A stretch of 64,000 nucleotides of DNA, from assembly GCA_022606425.2 (NCBI GenBank), contig JAHDVF020000892.1, positions 62,001 through 126,000 on the forward strand, in the 5' to 3' direction. Below the pieces are notes generated by a model. The model saw only the letters and a list, made by a program, of their open reading frames with translations, was not told the origin of the DNA and did no database searches. Origin of the DNA: Lepidostoma basale (lineage: Eukaryota > Arthropoda > Insecta > Trichoptera > Lepidostomatidae). The position numbers were made by a program, and so were the translations under genes. Positions 43,081-54,844 of this stretch are shown one piece after another (position 1 is the stretch's first letter; every line of letters begins with the position of its first letter).

Positions 43081-43529
43081 AATGAATATATCATGCATGT
43101 AGAAATAATTTAAAAAATGTGTTTTTATGATAGACTTCCAGCTCAAGATTTCATAGATTTAAAACGTAAAGGTTCGATTTTTAAACTACTCCGATCTGTC
43201 ATGTAATAGAGGTGGAGGAGGGAGTATTGAGGTAAATGACACATGATTGGCCAATTACCTTCTGACACAGTCCGGCCTTGGTTACACAGTGCGATATAGG
43301 GTCGACAACCTAGTAAATTCATTCTTGACTACTTGCCAAATATGAATACGAGTTAATTCATAACTCAGTTGCTAAGAATAATTTATGCAAATGAATATGA
43401 TTTATATTAATATAATAAGAAATTACAACGTAAGCTGTCGAGCAATAGGCGATATTGACTTTATTAACTATTTGATACGTAGATAATATTATAAATAATT
43501 ATGCTTATATCTTTTTGTTCTTTTTTGTA

Positions 43530-43770
43530 CACTTTGTATATACAACACTTTTATTTTTTTTAAATATATATAGACATGTTACGGACAAACAGTCCTTCTT
43601 CAGTCTGTCATAACATCTGTCAGATCATGTAAACAACAGCAATTTTATAATATTTTTCAAAATATGTATTATATCTTCACTGAAGAAGGACTGTTTGCCC
43701 GAAACATGTGTAATTAATTATATTTTTTAAATAAAAGTGTTGTATATACAAAGTTTATAAAAAAGTAAAA
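43530..43770. repeat. HHL-VI hairpin element
   Basis: Arms share ACTTTGTATATACAACACTT. The left arm (- strand) core: CTGAAGA (43603-43597), A, GGAC/GTCC stem II, GTAAC in place of GAAAC, ACATGT and a GTC. The right arm (+): CTGAAGA (43680-43686), A, GGAC/GCCC, GAAAC (43701-43705), ACATGT, then G43710, which breaks the UH rule. Each copy carries a different lesion. Confidence 0.72.
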
Positions 43771-43844
43771 TATAAATAAACCATCATAACAACACAAAGT
43801 TATTTTAACGATTTTTTTATGATAATCAAATGATTTTACTGAAA

Positions 43845-43990
43845 TCTCTTAATGGAAGTTCATTTTAAATAATAATTAAATAAAACGATGTTTTTTTTAA
43901 CTACTTCCACTTTTGTCTTTATTTCGACAGCGAGCCTGGCGAAACCGGTCGCTATCGAATTCTAAAAACTGTATTAACCACTTTTTTAAT
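43845..43990 (+). repeat. HHL-V remnant
   Basis: TAATGGAAGTTCATTTTAAA end block followed by CGAGCCTGGCGAAACCGGTC with the CUGANGA part deleted. Confidence 0.5.
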
Positions 43991-44387
43991 TCATAAAAAA
44001 ATCTTCATTCCACAGTGTTAACGCGTTAAGTTTATCTAGAATTATTTTGATCATTTTAAATTGACGCAATGACAAAATATGGACAAAGGGCGGATTTAGA
44101 ACATCTTTTCTTTTATTATCCTCGCTCCAGCGTTTGACGATTAAGGCCGCGAATATCACTTTCGAACTACATCATTAATTGTAGTCACTTATCATTATTA
44201 AATAGAATTAAGAAAACATGATTTAGAAGAGAGGGGTATCAGTTGATATGCTAATTATGTAAAATAGCCAGCATAATATTTATTTTAATTACATATTTAT
44301 TTTTATATGGTGGGAAAAATTTTATCTGTTTATTTTCTGCCTATTTTTCATTATGAACAAAAAAAAGTTTACACTTAAACATGTAAT

Positions 44388-45750
44388 AAGCCCTTGAAAG
44401 GCGAAACGTGTCACTTACATAAAATAAAGGGTGTTTCAGATTGTTTTTCGTTTTTAATACTTAAAAATAAAACACCATAATTCGTTAAAACTTTTTATAA
44501 TTACTATTAAATTAAAGAGCAGGTTTTAAATTTTTATTTATGAAAAATAATCGTTTGTAAGTGCGCACCATCCACTTCTTCACACTCATTTAGCCTGGCA
44601 CTAAATTTTTCAATCACTCGCTGGAGCATCGCTCTTAGAATAGCGTTAATTTCGTCTGTGATTCTTTACTTTTAAGCATCCAGGTTGGGTGGCAATGGGT
44701 TGTAAACTTGACTTTTAATGTAGCCCTATAGGAAAAAATCAGCAGGCGTTAAATCTGGGCTCCTCGGTGGCCAGTAGATGTCTCCTCGGCGACTTATTGC
44801 TCTTTCAGGGAATAATTCGTGAAAAGCAGCTAGGGAGTCATTTGTAAAATGAAAAGTGGCTCCATCTTGTTGGAAAAATGTGTTGCGATTGTAGCCGATC
44901 TGATTTTGCATTTCTGTAGCCAGAAAAGTCCTGATCATATGGCAATATCGATCAGAATTAACTGTCTGAGCGCGACCACGGTTTCTTCAAAACAGTAAGG
45001 GCCGATAATTCCTTGCCTTGATATGGCAGCCCAAACGACAACTATCGGCAAGTGTAATGGTTGCTGATGCAGTTCTAGCGGATTGTCGGAAGCCCAGTAT
45101 CTGCAATTTTGTTTATTCTCATGGCCATTGATGTGAAAATTCGATTCATCGGAGAACCATATGTTATTGAAACTCCTAAAACGATTTTTCATCGTCCTGC
45201 AGAATTCGATTCGTTTAGTAGGATCATCGGGCTTCATTTCTTAAACAATTACAATTTTATAGGCGTAAAAATGCATATCTTTACGAATAATGCGATGAAC
45301 TGTGGATTTGTTCAAATTTGGAGAAGCTGCGCGCAATCGTAGTGACTGTCGTGGGTCGTTCATAACAGACTGGCGATCGCGGTCGGCTTTCGTACTCGTC
45401 CTCGATGTCCTTTTGCGCCCAGTTGATTTATCCGGCATTGTGTTCCCAGTCTGTTCAAACTTGCGCACCCAATGCTTGATTAAATTCGCACTTGACACAT
45501 TTCTCATAGTGGTTAAATGAAAATGAGTCCTGTAGAGACGTCGAACAATAGTGTTCAAATCGTTGTTTTTATAAAACGCTCGCACGCAAAATGCGCGCTG
45601 CGGTCCCGTGAAGCTATCCATTACTATTAAACTAAACAAGCCCGCCAAGCATTTGAGACCAATCCCCTCCTCCTGCTATATGTGTTTGGCGCGTAACGGC
45701 CAAACAAAAAACGAAAAACAATATGAGACACCCTTTATAATCAACCAGCA
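44388..45750. repeat. HHL-IV copy interrupted by the mariner
   Basis: GGCGAAACGTGTCACTTACATAAAATA lies at the left border and TATAATCA continues at the right, restoring the family's ATAAAATATAAT stretch once the transposon is removed. Confidence 0.6.
44427..45735 (-). mobile_element. Tc1/mariner transposon, DD41D type, with TA duplication
   Basis: 1309 bp with 28-bp terminal inverted repeats (AAGGGTGTTTCAGATTG...) flanked by TA (44425-44426 and 45736-45737). The transposase runs on the - strand in three pieces. The N-terminal part, 45619-45241, has helix-turn-helix character and ends at an in-frame TAA. 45237-44935 is in the same frame and contains DES, the first catalytic Asp. 44938-44726 is shifted by one nt and contains QQDGATFH and PPRSPDLTPADFFL. 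The spacing between the second and third Asp is 41 residues, as in the rosa/DD41D group. A further TGG-to-TAG stop follows FFL. The copy is dead. Confidence 0.9.
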
Positions 45751-46029
45751 GGATCTAAATACGCGATCTTCCACTAACTAGTATATAGACTGACGAAACC
45801 GGTCATTTTAGAGTTCATCCGCGAATAACTGAGCGTTTCGAAATTCGTTGCAGTTTCCATCATGATCAAGAAACAATATATTTAAGCGTATTTGCGTGAT
45901 TTTTTTCAAGCAGTTTTAAAAATAGTTTAGCAAAGGTGATTACCCCGCACTGCGCATAAAAATTAGTGTTCCGAAGGTTGCCGCAGTTGAAAACTGTTTT
46001 AAGGCCTATCAGCTGATGTGGCCTTAGGA

Positions 46030-46150
46030 AGAGAGTCGAATTAGTGGATAGGAAGCGATCGCGCTCGCCTAGGCACACGGAGGCCAAGGGTTCAAATCCC
46101 GCCGGCAGAATAGTCGATTAACCCAACTCAAGGCAAGGTCTCATTCTCAA
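46030..46150 (+). mobile_element. Possible tRNA-derived SINE remnant
   Basis: A B-box-like GGGTTCAAATCCCGC at 46086-46100 sits after GGATAGGAAGCGATCGCGCT, but the A box is weak and no second copy was found. Confidence 0.35.
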
Positions 46151-46239
46151 AAGAATAAAGCAATGTTTTGACATTGTAAACAATAAGCTAGATTATTCGA
46201 CGGGTTTGATTTCACGATTAATAAATTCATTTATTAAAA

Positions 46240-46500
46240 AATAGTCCATTGTTTTGGCCGAAATTATTATTAAATATTAACTGTTCAAATATAAAACGCT
46301 GTTTATGATATCACAATTTTTTTTTTATATATATTTTTTTAAGAAATATTTTAACAAATGTTGACAAACAGCTGTCATGAAAAATAAAAAAATAGGAGAC
46401 TGTAAACAGCGTTTTTTTATTTTAACAGTTAAATTTAGAAAAAAAAATGTTGTTATTTGAAATTTCATGGTAGAAGTTAAAGAAAGGAAAGAAAACAAAA
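46240..46500. repeat. HHL-III remnant followed by HHL-V end block
   Basis: CATTGTTTTGGCCGAAA and AACTGTTCAAATATAAAACG match the HHL-III arm. CAGCTGTCATG is left of the core. From 46440, TTTGAAATTTCATGGTAGAAG matches the HHL-V end. Confidence 0.55.
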
Positions 46501-46520
46501 AAAGTAAAAAAATAAAAACG

Positions 46521-46750
46521 AAGATGTAAATTGTTTTCTGGGAACAGAATATGGTGGCCGAGGCGCTAACAGAACTTATGACCTGTCATTGGTTGGGTTG
46601 AGCGATCGCTTTATGTTTAACAACATTCCCCATTCCGCCCTTCTTACGACCACCACGTCTGACAAATTTTTGGAACTTGTATATAAGCTAGAATACTGCG
46701 CCTATCTTCACATTTTTTAGTTCACTACACTAGCGTCATCTATTATCTAC
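46521..46750 (+). repeat. Dispersed 235-bp repeat P, copy 2
   Basis: Inverted relative to 25673-25915. It contains a TATATAAG box near 46680 and directly precedes an HHL-V core, so it could be the promoter-side part of a longer HHL-V unit. Confidence 0.7.
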
Positions 46751-46980
46751 TGATATTTGTGTCTTCGACCGGTTTCGGCAGCTCGCTGCCATCTTCGGTG
46801 GCATAAGGGACTGGATTGGCTTAATGAGCGTTGATGAACTGTTTTAAGCTGCCAGGGACAGAGACACCTACTCTTGGGTGATAGTCAACGTCGGGGAAAC
46901 CGTAAACTCCAGAATATGGCAGCGAGCTGCCGAAAACCGGCCAAAGACACAAACATCAGTATATTTTAACTAAATATACA
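46750..46980. repeat. HHL-V hairpin with LineB sequence in its loop
   Basis: Left arm GTCTTCGACCGGTTTCGGCA (46771-46790) and right arm GAGCTGCCGAAAACCGGCCA. The - strand core reads CCGAAGA, T, GGCAGC-GA-GCTGCC, GAAAC, ACCGGTC. Between the arms, 46802-46905 is a LineB C-terminal piece (RDWIGLMSVDEL, IVNVGE). Confidence 0.7.
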
Positions 46981-47561
46981 TTTTAAAAAGATTTTCTTTA
47001 CCTTTTTTTTCTTCAATATTTACAGTTAAATTCATTTATTGTTATTATTATTTAAAATAAAAATTAACAATTCCATTATTAACTGTTAAGTACTGAAGTA
47101 AACATCCTGTTACTCATATTTCAGATATAAATACATGTTATATCACGTATCAGTATCACAAAAAAAACAAAACATAATACAAAAACCGCAATAAGGTTGA
47201 TGTGTGATTGCCAGTGACAGGTAATGAATTTTATATCCATACAAGCGAACCCGAAAGACGTTGTCCTGCCCGAACGTTATCTTGCCTACTATTAGCTGGT
47301 TCAACAAATGTTTTTTTCCTATTTTTCGATAAACTATACACTAAATGATATATGATATTGAGTTACGCCACGCTACAACGCAAGTGATTTTCGCATGCTT
47401 AAACACGGAATTCGACATCACCGACATCTATGGTAAACAAACATAAATATGAATTATTCACAGAATGCCATCTTCTGGTCATCCACCTATCTTTCCTTTT
47501 CCACAATTTCACTAAATATTTATTTAAAAAAACACTTTTTTTTATATTATTTATAATCAAA

Positions 47562-47960
47562 TCAAATCAGTTTATTTTCTCAAAAGATATTACAAACAAC
47601 AATTACAGTTTAAGCCATCTATTGAGAACAGGTAAAACATAAAAAAAAATATATAATATCAGGAACGCATGAGAGATGGTTCGACATTAGGAATACAAGA
47701 TACTCTCCAAAGTCAAGAGTATTTGTCTTCTGAACGTACTTTCACGAATATGAAAGACGTCGATCTCCGAAACGATCTTGTTCAGCAGTTTTATTGCTCT
47801 CCCCACCGGCATCACCTGAGGCAGGTTGGTTCTGCATGCTGGAAGATAAAACAGTCTGTGCTGACGCTATCGAAGATAACCATCTGGAACATAAAGATGG
47901 ATAGCCTCAAAGATAGCAGAGTTCTCAAATAATCCCCTGATAAGTCTGAAGAAATGGGTA
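47562..47960 (-). mobile_element. LineH 3' end with (TTGAT)n tail
   Basis: ATCAAATCAAATCAGTTTAT at the left is the tail complement. The rest matches the 3' 400 bp of 17270-18285 (RTSFIFVKVRSEDKYSW frame on -). Confidence 0.8.
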
Positions 47961-48399
47961 AGTGAAGTTCTACCATGAAATTAAAAAAAAAATAAGATAT
48001 AAATTGCATGCTCAAATTCGATATGAAAATACTAATCGTGCAGTGAGTTTTGAGCAAGTTGCGTTGTAGTAAATACGGAAAAACAATATTACAAGGATTC
48101 ATCCGAATGTAAACACAAACACCGAATATTCCATTGTTCGTCCCGCCTGTAGTGTGGCATTCGAGCTTTGGATCGGGATCGTGAGTCAGCCTGGATGGCC
48201 GCCAGAGCGCCGCGTCTCGCTCGCCCGGTTGATAACGACTTGGACTCCTCTGATCAGAGAACACCAAATTTATAAATACTGTCCAAAGAGACAATTCAAT
48301 TCTCGAAGATTCGGCCGACACTTTGGCGGGATCTTTTGCTAAAACAACCGTAAAATCGCGTGGTCAAAAATATTGTAGCGGAATCTTAACGCACAAACT

Positions 48400-49080
48400 A
48401 TTATTCAATGTTTCTTGAACAATAATGTAAAACTCCATATTACATAATTAATATGAAAATATACGTCTGTTTTCTAGAAGTTTCATTATATTTTATATGA
48501 CATTTGTTAATGCTGTAGACAGGCTAAATATAATAAAACTTCTAGAAACAGGCGTTTTAATTCGTATTAATTACACAAACAGTTAATTAATACTAATGAA
48601 CACGTCTGTATTCTAAATGTTTTATTATATTTAATTAAGTAAGTTGTATATATCGCACGCTTAATAGTAAACTGACCGATTATGGTTTAGGTCATAATTG
48701 AGTTAACATTAGACAGAGGCTTGTGTTAACGCTATCCATCGTTTCGCGTTAAAATTAAGTCAAAATTCCGCCAATTGACCTCCATTACACTATATCGGTC
48801 TTTTTCATTCGTACGTGTTTTTCGACTGTTTTTGTTAAAACACCGACTCATGTCAGATTGAGCAAAACATGCTTTTTTTAGCTAAGCCAGTGTTCTATTA
48901 AGCGTGCGATATATCAAATGTCAAATAATTTGGTGTTGACATTTGTTAATGCCTTAGCGAAGAGAAACATTACTTTCCCATTAAATATAATAAAACTTCT
49001 AGAAAACAGACGTTTTCAATCTCAATAATTATTTAATATGGAGTTTATCATTGTCCAAGAAACAATAAAAAATACAAACA
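48400..49080. repeat. HHL-IV sequence containing a MITE
   Basis: Left piece 48400-48647 includes two decayed arms with CTTCTAGAAACAGGCG. The right piece 48915-49080 has TTGTTAATGCCTTAGCGAAG, a GAAACATTAC core and the end TCCAAGAAACAATAAAAAA. Confidence 0.68.
48648..48914. mobile_element. TA-type MITE nested in HHL-IV
   Basis: Terminal inverted repeats ATATATCGCACGCTTAATAG / CTATTAAGCGTGCGATATAT, about 20 bp, in an alternating TA context. No coding capacity. Confidence 0.72.
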
Positions 49081-50269
49081 GTTTTTATTTAACTATTTGT
49101 CAATAAATACTGTATTTTTTATTTTGTTTCATATATTTAATTTTTACAGGAAAAAGTTTAACACAAAAAGTGTACGAATTATTTAAAAAAATGGGTTTTC
49201 GTGTTATTGTTTTGTATTGATATGTAAATAGGTTGCTAGAGAAACAAGATTGCAGTTAACAAAAACAATCTTGTAACATTTCAAATAAAAAAATTGTCAC
49301 AAACTTACTGCCGTATAAATATTTTTTCAAATTTCGTATACGAGGGTTCGGGTAACGACATTTTGGGAAATGCATTTATATCGCAGTCGATGGTTTAATA
49401 AAAATTTGAGCATCTTTTAATTTGCATAATACAATTGAATAAAAATTAATTATATATTTGTGTACCGATAAAGTATCCGCTGGTTGTGCTATGTATATTC
49501 AATTCATGAACTCTACCGTTAAAAATGTGTGACTATAAATATCTATGTTGACACACAAATATCATTCGGTATATTAATAAATATGTCACGTGTCATAAAC
49601 GTGGGTAAATCAATCAATAAGTGCTCATTAAAATATCAAATAATTATTTGTAAGACGTTATTAATAAAAACACGGAAACATTTCAAATAGACCACTGCTG
49701 TCCTACAAATTACGGGTGCAGAAGCTTTCTACAAAAAACAAAATACTCATTGATTCTAGAAAGATCTCTGGGAATATACTATCTGTAAATGATAGAGTAT
49801 GATAGCTATCATTTGTTTAAAGTTTCTATGATCGTGCTTTCAGCGATGCGGGTTCGTTGGCGTGGAATAGCCTCCATGTTAGTATTAAGTATGAGGATAG
49901 TGACGTTAAATTTAAGAAACTTCGAAAGACTGCACTGTTCGGTCAGTCTTTTCCTAGTGTGCCCTTTGACTAATTGATTTTACAAAACGACGCACTTAAT
50001 ATATAAGTCATGAAAAAAATGCAATCATCATTCATCTGGAATTCACGGGGACCGATCGTTAAATAATCAAAGTGATAAATTATTCAAAATTTCTGAAATT
50101 TCTGAGAAAACCCATTTAAATTAAACAGATGAAAATATTTGATAGTGAAAAGGTACATTGCTTTATTTCCCTCTGGGAATGTCTAGATGGAAAGTAATCT
50201 GCTGAAAACATAAAAACTACTTAAAATTATATTTTATCTATCTAAATATCCAAGCCTATTAAAAAAAGT
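49081..50269. other. No gene or repeat recognised
   Basis: AT-rich sequence. A 62-codon frame at 49789-49977 has no family features and is treated as chance. Confidence 0.35.
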
Positions 50270-50700
50270 TAAAATGGCAGGGTACAATGGTGTTCTTGAA
50301 CCGACCCTTGTGTAAGGAACTGATAGAAGAAGGATGAAAGAAGAATAAACGTAGTAGAAATCAGATCTCTTAGACAAAATTGTGGAAATCTTTGTATGAT
50401 AGAGTGTTAAATGAAAATATACGAAATGAATGCGGTTCGAATGAAAGGGTTATGAACAAAATAATGAAAGAATCATTCAGATGGTTTGGACACATGGAGA
50501 GAATGAATGAGGAAATAATGGTAAAAAAAAGTATAACGTTAATGATGTAAACGGAACCAGAAATAGAGGAAGGCCGAGGAAAACATGTCACGATCAAATG
50601 AATCATTGAATTTCGCTCATGTGAGGAGACGGAGAAGTCGACGTGGGTGCATGGCACGATGTATGAATGTTGAGAAAGCGAGAGAAGTATGTCAGAAAGT
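50270..50700 (+). mobile_element. LineA fragment, tail missing
   Basis: NGVLEPTLV-type start, then [12 protein letters not shown] and NFAHVRRRRSRRGCMARCMN, broken at CQKV. Confidence 0.78.
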
Positions 50701-51479
50701 TTGCGGAAAGTCTAACGTCATTGTTCAATTAATATGCTATTATTATGCAGTTGTCATGATACAGACCAAACCTGGTGTGATAAGTACTGATCATATTTTT
50801 TGTTATTAAATATATATTATAATCATGTAAAATAAATTAATAAAAAGAAAATTCAAAATTGTTGATTCTCGGGATGCCAATCGGGACTTTTTAATGGGTT
50901 TCCCGTTTCTTTCCACATTTCATAGATATAAGAAGTAATTCTCAAGAAGCAAATAAACTTTATTCAATTGTGTTTATGTTCTCTTAATATCAAACCGGTC
51001 TTGTGTTCATAAGAATTTATTTAATTTAAAATCACACACCAGATCGAGTGAAACTCTTGATCGTGTCCCTAAACGACATCGATCGTCCACTGGTAGGAGA
51101 TTTTGCCGTGCTGGGAACCACTAGGATAGGCCTTCATTTAACAGGGGAGGACATTCCCTGGCCATTATGATGTTCACAACAAAAAAATATTCTATTTCGT
51201 CAAAGATTTCCGGGGAAAACTTTAAACATGAAATTGAAAACTGTTGATAATGAAAATGTGCCAAAATGTCACATACATTGTTTTCTCACACAAACAAGAA
51301 GTATTTAGGTACGATTGTTTTCTGCATATCAAAACGCCAACTAGACGGGAAAAATATCCACAGCGCTTAGTATATTGTAGCAGCTACAAGACGCAATATT
51401 CAGGGTGGAATTTTTTGTAACATGGTCGAAATTTATTAAACAAATAATAATACTTTTATTTAGAATATTTGAATAAATC

Positions 51480-51625
51480 AAATATTGAATGTTGGCCGCG
51501 TGAGTAGTCGGAGAAATCGACGTGCGTGCATGACACTATATATGAATGTTGAGGGAGCGAGAGAAGTAAAGGAAAGTAAACAGTGTGGCGTTCCATTCTT
51601 TCTGCCTACCCCTTCGAGGAAAAAA
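51480..51625 (+). mobile_element. LineA 3' tip
   Basis: GGCCGCGTGAGTAGTCGGAG to CTGCCTACCCCTTCGAGG without TTAG repeats. Confidence 0.7.
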
Positions 51626-51849
51626 TAGATAACACATTTTAATTAACATTAAGGAAAAAATACTGAAATAATTTTGGAAAATAAATAATTTCTTCATCTT
51701 CTTCGTGTATCGTGTTGGATCTCCCCGACGTCGACTACCGCTTGAGGGTGCATGTCCAATTGTAAATATGAATTTAAAAAAGGATATAAATAATATTTAT
51801 ATGTTTCATTCACATTTGCATGAATCTACAAGACATGCGTACGTCTAAT

Positions 51850-52225
51850 AATGACATATGGAATAGAAACGGAAGCTGACACCACCAGAACAAAAAGTCT
51901 CCTAAGAACCACAGAAATGAAGACTCTCCGATCCGTTGCGGAAACGACACTCAGAGACAGAATAAGAAAGATCTGCAATGTAGAAGATGTCGTGCGATGG
52001 GGAAGACTGAGAAGACGCTACTGGAGAGATCATGTGGAAAGAGCATGTTCTGAAAGAGTGATCAATATAGCCGCAAATAAAGTACCAACAGGAAATCGAC
52101 CGACAGGAAGACCACCTAAAAGATGGCGAGACAATTGGACATCTGTATCCCAGGAACAGGCTCCGAGAAATAACAGGACACAGTCCTATATAAAGCAGAA
52201 GAAGACTCACATTTACACAAAGCAT
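51850..52225 (+). mobile_element. LineD 3' fragment, open frame
   Basis: MTYGIETEADTTRTKSLLRT, KTLRSVAETTLRDRIRKICN, RRRYWRDHVERACSERVINI, GRPPKRWRDNWTSVSQEQAP. Ends in AAAGCAGAAGAAGACTC. Confidence 0.85.
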
Positions 52226-52264
52226 AAAGCAAAAGTGACAAATTTGACAACCTATAAATTTTTA

Positions 52265-52915
52265 CATCTTTAATAGCAGATGGGTGACACCAGTATTAAA
52301 CAGGTGAAAGAGTTTGGATATCTGGGCAGCATAATAACTCAAGATGGGTGCTCAAAGGCAGAAATCATAAGCAGGATACAGCAAGCCAGAATAGTCTTCA
52401 ATAAAAAGACAATGATACTTGAATCGAATAACATTAATATGATCATCGGAAAAAATCTGATCAAGATTTTAGTCTGGAGTGTGCTGCTGTATGGCTGCGA
52501 GACATGGACTATTGGCCGGAGTGAGTGCAGACGCCTCTCTGCTTTTGAAATGTGGCGCTACAGACGCATGATGGGGATCCATTGGTCGGAACACATCCAA
52601 AACAGCGAGGTAATGAGAAGGGCCGGAGAAACGAATCAAATGCTCAAAAGGATTGCCTATTCACGAGCAAACTGGATAGGCCATAACATCAGGCACCCGG
52701 GCTTGCTAATTACTATCGAATGGTCGAGGGCAGGAATTGCAGAGGCCACCCAAGGGACGCCTATATGGACCTGGTGAGATTCGTTGTGGCAGATACACAG
52801 AGATGAAGAGACTGGCTTCAGACAGGATTGAGTGGAGAAAACGAGTGAAGCTTGTTGCAGACCAATACTCAGTCAGGATTGTAACCATGAAGAAGAAGAA
52901 TATCAGAAAGAAAAT
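52265..52915 (+). mobile_element. LineC-related fragment, frameshifted
   Basis: [60 protein letters not shown], then a frame change near 52735 to MKRLASDRIEWRKRVKLVAD. Ends ACCATGAAGAAGAAGAAT. Confidence 0.83.
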
Positions 52916-53262
52916 AACAATAGTTATATACTATATATAATACTTCAGTCTGACATATGTATATACAACATAAAATATTGATTTATTTAAAGTAGTTAAG
53001 GGATTGCGAAAAGTATTTAAAAATACGTAAACGATGTTTGAAGTTGCATGCTAAGAAACGTTAAACAGTTATTCATTACATTTTAGAACGATGTTTAAAA
53101 AACATAATATATTTAGGTTAACATTTCTGATCAATTAAAATTAAAATCACCTAGATTTTTATTGGGAATAAATACTCGAGATAAAAAGTGTAAAGAAACC
53201 ATTCATATCCAAAAGTTTCTTTTATGTTTGCCGTACTTTGTGTTGTAGATGTTTTATTTGTC

Positions 53263-53620
53263 TTTTTCTTTTTTATATAATGTACTTTGTATATACAGCC
53301 CTAAATTTAAAAATAAATGACTTATCAGACAAGTTTCGGACAACCGGTCCTTCTTCAGTGATACATATTATAAAGATACATTTTTAAAATATTATAAAAT
53401 TGTTTACAAATATGATCAGTTTTGACAGATGTTATAAAGATTTATTTTGAAACTATTATATAACATCTGTCAAAACTGATCATATTTGTAAACAATTTTA
53501 TAATATTTTAAATATGTATTTTTATAATATGTATCACTGAACAAGGACCGGTTATCCGAAACATGTCTGATATGTAATTTTTTTTAATGTTAGTGTTGTA
53601 TATACGAAGTATATAAAAAA
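53263..53620. repeat. HHL-VI long hairpin, best stem I
   Basis: Arms of over 150 bp close on TAACATCTGTCAAAACTGAT. The left-arm core (- strand) is CTGAAGA (53358-53352), A, GGAC-CGGTT-GTCC, GAAAC (53337-53333), a 2-bp stem III with TT loop, then C at 53328. Stem I pairs TATCA (53363-53359) with TGATA (53327-53323), five of five. The right arm keeps the same stem I but has CTGAACA. Confidence 0.82.
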
Positions 53621-53869
53621 TAAAAAGACACATTTCCAATAGCTTTATTGTTGTGAATAATCTAACTACGCTACTGGAATCAAATTGAACGTAGGCGGAT
53701 TTATGTGTTTCTGTGTGTGATGTCTTAATTGCCTTTTCAAATAAATATTTCCACAATTTTACTTATAACTAATTGCTCACGTCCTTCATTGTCTATGTGG
53801 TATTTTCGACAACAATTCACGTAAATGTAAATTTGACGCATTAATCCGCATTAAACCAACAACACCAAA

Positions 53870-54290
53870 GTAAAGTCAAGATATACAAGGCATGCGTTCG
53901 CCCCATCATGACGTATGGAATAGAGGTCAGAGCCGATACCAATAGAACTAAAAACCTTCTTAGAGTAGCAGAAATGTTAACCTTAAGCTCCATCGCAGGC
54001 AAAACCCCCAGAGATCGGATCAGAAATGAAACGATAAGGTCTATCTGTGGTTTTGAGGACATAGTGAGATGGGGAAGAAGCAGAAGGCGCTTTTGGAGAG
54101 ACTACGTGGACCGCATGGAGAATACAAAAATTGCAAAAATTGTTAAAGATGAAAACTCAAGCAGCAAGAGATTACCAGGAAGGCCGCCAAAAAGATGGAA
54201 AGATGGCTGGACATCATAATCTCAGGACAGCCCACCGTCACAAACAGGTCATACGATCTAAACTTAGAGGAAGAAGAAGAAGAAGAATCC
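53870..54290 (+). mobile_element. LineD 3' fragment
   Basis: MTYGIEVRADTNRTKNLLRV, GKTPRDRIRNETIRSICGFE, RRRFWRDYVDRMENTKIAKI, GRPPKRWKDGWTS. Ends in GAGGAAGAAGAAGAAGAAG. Confidence 0.85.
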
Positions 54291-54844
54291 GCATTGTATA
54301 CCTTTCTTACGTCTTCATTAGGTATTCTTTCATACATTGTTTTTTTACATTCTTCTTAGTGATCTAATTTCTAATATGATATTATTTAATGCTATATGTA
54401 TTTGTAGTGCAAGGAGACTCGTTATATTATGGTATCATACATAATAGTATAATTGATTAGATTATATATGCTTTAGTTAAACGTTTATATAATCGTGCGT
54501 TTCCATGATAAAGAATGTATGAATCAAAGCGGAAATCCTTCAGCTCGGGCGGCAAGTGGGCTCAGCTGTATTTCTCTAGTGGCCAATAAACTGGAAGCGA
54601 ACTTGAAAGGTTACGATACGGCACAACTCACACACAGCGTGTTTGGGAATGAAAAACTATTCATCCACAAAACAAAATTAATCAAAAGGCAACGAAGAAG
54701 AAAATATGGCATACAGCGATAAACGAAAACTGGGCCATTATAATATTCGTCGTCACTTTGTGTTGTAAGAAAATGATGGGTTTATTTAGTCGAAGAGGAC
54801 AGGGAAGATCTAGACCACCTATTGAGTACTTCTTCTCCGGTCTC

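Noticed and set aside
49789..49977. 62-codon frame as a small gene
   Set aside because: No splice support, no homology, expected by chance in this length of AT-rich DNA.
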